Source of the DNA: Chloroflexota bacterium
GTDB lineage: Bacteria; Chloroflexota; FW602-bin22; JAMCYS01
Length of the DNA stretch: 6,133 nt
Assembly: GCA_021847625.1 (NCBI GenBank)
Contig: JAJZQK010000226.1
Span: 1 to 6,133, forward strand
Direction of reading: 5' to 3'
The notes below the pieces were generated by a model. It worked only from the letters and a program-made list of their open reading frames with translations, ran no database searches and was not told the origin of the DNA. Both the position numbers and the translations under genes were made by a program. Shown here one piece after another: positions 4,568 through 6,133 of this stretch; position 1 is the first letter of the stretch, and each line of letters begins with the position of its first letter.

Positions 4568-6124
4568 CTAGCTCGTGCGCAGCTCGGCCATGAACTCGCG
4601 CAGCTGGGCATACAGCTCGGAGGCCCGGCCGGGGTCCTTCTGGGCGATGTTCTTCAACTGGAACGGGTCCTCTCGTCGGTCGAACAACTGGTCGTCCGCC
4701 GGCACCTCCGCTATGCTGCCCGGCGTGCAGGTCCACTGGTCCTCGCCGTCCAGCGTCGCCGCCGCTAGCAGGCGCTTCCCGGCCTCGTTGATATTTGCCA
4801 CGAGGCCCTGCTTCAGGTTGCTGAGGTGGCCGCTGGACCTCGCCAGCCCGACGCCGTAGATGCCCCCGATGGATTCGTTGACGCTGCGCTCGCCGGTGCT
4901 CGTCCAGTGGACGAACGACCAGTCCTCGGTGTAGATGGCGGCGGAGTACTTGTGATACCCGGCGATAGCGAAGTCGCGCACCCTCTCCACCTCGCCCCTG
5001 GCCAAGGGCAGGAGGCTCTTGCCCGTCATCTCCGGGTGCACACCGATGCCCAGCCAGTCGGTGACGGTGGGCGCCACGTCGCAGGACTGGGTGAAGCCCT
5101 TCACCCGCTTGCCCGCCGGCAGGCCGGGACCCTTTATGATCATCGGCGCGTGCGCCAGCTCCTCGTAGGGCCAGGGCCGCACCTTGCGCATGATCCCGTG
5201 GCCATGCTCGCCGTTGCCCAGGGGCTCGCCGTGGTCGGAGACGAGCATGAAGAGGGTGTCCTCCTCCAGCCCAAGCGCCCTCACCCTGTCCATCAGGTAG
5301 CCCAGCCAGCGGTCGCACATTGTCACCTTCTCGGCGTAGAGCATCCTGATGTGGTTGAGCTCCGCCTCGGTGTAGACGCCCGCGACGTGGCCCGGAATGG
5401 GCAGGAACATGTCCTTGCCCTTGTAGTCGGGGTCGTAGGGGCACTTCATATCCGGGTCGTGCACCGAGGGCGGGTCCCACGGCTCGTGGGGGTCGAACGA
5501 GTCCACCCACAGGAAGAACTGCTTGTTGCGGTCGACGTTCTCCAGGTACTTGGCGGCCATCTTCATGACCTTGGGCACGTCCTGGTCTTCCTCGGTCCGC
5601 CAGTACTGGCGGTGCTTCAGGTACGTCTCCAGCTCGTACAGCGAGGGCCCGACGACCTTCTCGCCCATGATCCTGTCCGCCGACTCCAGGACGTGCTCCT
5701 CGATGTAGTCGAGGGGGTCGCAGTGGAGCAGCGGGTCCTGCGAGTAGTACTCGTGGTCGCCCTCGTGGCCGTGGAGGTACCAGACCTTGTCGAAGCCACG
5801 GGTGTAGCCGAACTTCGGCAGGCGGTAATTGGGACAATCGAAGACAAGCGCGGTGTCGATGGGCCGCCCCCAGCAGAGGTCGGCGATGGTCGTGTCGTCC
5901 ATGTCCAGGGCCGACCAGCCCTTGGAATGCACATAGTAGCGCCCGGTATGCATCGTACGCCGGGCGGGAACGGTGGGCAGGCCTTCGATGTAGTTGTTCT
6001 CGAAGAGGACGCCTTCCCTGGCCAGGCGGTCGATATTCGGGGTCTTGATCCACTCGTTGCCGTAGCAACCCACGTAGTTGAACTGCAGGCTGTCGAGCAT
6101 GACGACGATGACGTTATTCTTCAA
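4568..6124 (-). CDS. Sulfatase-family (alkaline phosphatase superfamily) hydrolase with Thr at the nucleophile position
   Basis: The 518-aa product ends at TAG (4570-4568). Reading from TTG 6124, it begins (M)KNNVIVVMLDSLQFNYVGCYG, the usual sulfatase opening strand with a metal-binding Asp (D11). Next come TPNIDRLAREGVLFENNY (28-45) and LPTVPARRTMHTGRY (49-63), where the C/S-x-P-x-R catalytic signature is expected. Here T51 replaces the Cys/Ser that becomes formylglycine; R55 is kept. DPHEPW (211-216) supplies a conserved His, SDHGEPLG (296-303) the second Asp-His metal pair, and IIKGPG (329-334) the active-site Lys region. The C-terminus has the typical LFDRREDPFQLKNIA block (480-494). There is no signal peptide, so it should be cytoplasmic. 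The family hydrolyses sulfate, phosphate or phosphonate esters; Thr nucleophiles are known in the superfamily for phosphodiesterases and phosphatases. The start is uncertain: GAGGAG is only 3 bases from TTG and the frame is still open at the window edge, so it may begin further upstream. Confidence 0.9.
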   Translation of the reverse strand: MKNNVIVVMLDSLQFNYVGCYGNEWIKTPNIDRLAREGVLFENNYIEGLPTVPARRTMHTGRYYVHSKGWSALDMDDTTIADLCWGRPIDTALVFDCPNYRLPKFGYTRGFDKVWYLHGHEGDHEYYSQDPLLHCDPLDYIEEHVLESADRIMGEKVVGPSLYELETYLKHRQYWRTEEDQDVPKVMKMAAKYLENVDRNKQFFLWVDSFDPHEPWDPPSVHDPDMKCPYDPDYKGKDMFLPIPGHVAGVYTEAELNHIRMLYAEKVTMCDRWLGYLMDRVRALGLEEDTLFMLVSDHGEPLGNGEHGHGIMRKVRPWPYEELAHAPMIIKGPGLPAGKRVKGFTQSCDVAPTVTDWLGIGVHPEMTGKSLLPLARGEVERVRDFAIAGYHKYSAAIYTEDWSFVHWTSTGERSVNESIGGIYGVGLARSSGHLSNLKQGLVANINEAGKRLLAAATLDGEDQWTCTPGSIAEVPADDQLFDRREDPFQLKNIAQKDPGRASELYAQLREFMAELRTS

Positions 6125-6133
6125 CTGCTCCTC

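Noticed and set aside
4548..6068. A 506-aa minus-strand open frame overlapping the sulfatase-like gene
   Set aside because: It is the same strand shifted by one frame; the protein is Arg/Pro/Gly/Ala-rich without motifs, whereas the overlapping frame has clear sulfatase-family blocks.

Overview
This is a 6.1-kb, high-GC bacterial window with five protein-coding features, one transposase remnant and a repeat-rich intergenic stretch. The gene mix is a KDPG-aldolase end, an unusual ferredoxin-domain protein, a family-5 ABC solute-binding lipoprotein and a sulfatase-fold hydrolase. With the C(UUCG)G terminator and palindromic intergenic repeats, it would fit a Chloroflexota-type heterotroph such as the Dehalococcoidia/SAR202 side. 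That placement is an inference from gene style, not from a marker gene.

Layout: (1) At 1-179 (+) lies the C-terminus of a KDPG/KHG aldolase cut by the window edge, followed by a strong 13-bp hairpin with a UUCG loop. (2) At 441-1914 (-) is a compact two-gene operon. The promoter-proximal gene encodes a 280-aa protein with an N-terminal dicluster 4Fe-4S domain and a C-terminal domain I do not recognise. One base later comes a 209-aa protein, also unrecognised, with conserved-looking Cys/His motifs. (3) At about 1915-2411 is a divergent regulatory region. It contains a decayed N-terminal piece of an ISL3-family transposase (-), a near-consensus sigma-70 promoter reading right, and a weaker promoter candidate reading left. 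(4) At 2412-4079 (+) is a lipoprotein of the peptide/nickel (SBP_bac_5) family with a Tat-like signal and an Ala/Pro-rich tether. No permease or ATPase gene is in view. (5) At 4080-4567 there is no gene, but there are several palindromic or repeated elements, including an inverted pair of 24-bp repeats about 200 bp apart. (6) At 4568-6124 or beyond (-) is a 518-aa cytoplasmic-looking sulfatase/alkaline-phosphatase-superfamily enzyme. Its C/S-x-P-x-R nucleophile site reads T-V-P-A-R.

How they may work together: the solute-binding protein, sugar-acid aldolase and sulfatase-like hydrolase fit uptake and breakdown of modified organic matter, but they are in separate transcription units and no direct link is shown. 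The two most promising items are the uncharacterised Fe-S/Cys-His gene pair, which looks like a functional module, and the sulfatase-fold enzyme with threonine at the nucleophile position, which is probably not a formylglycine sulfatase.
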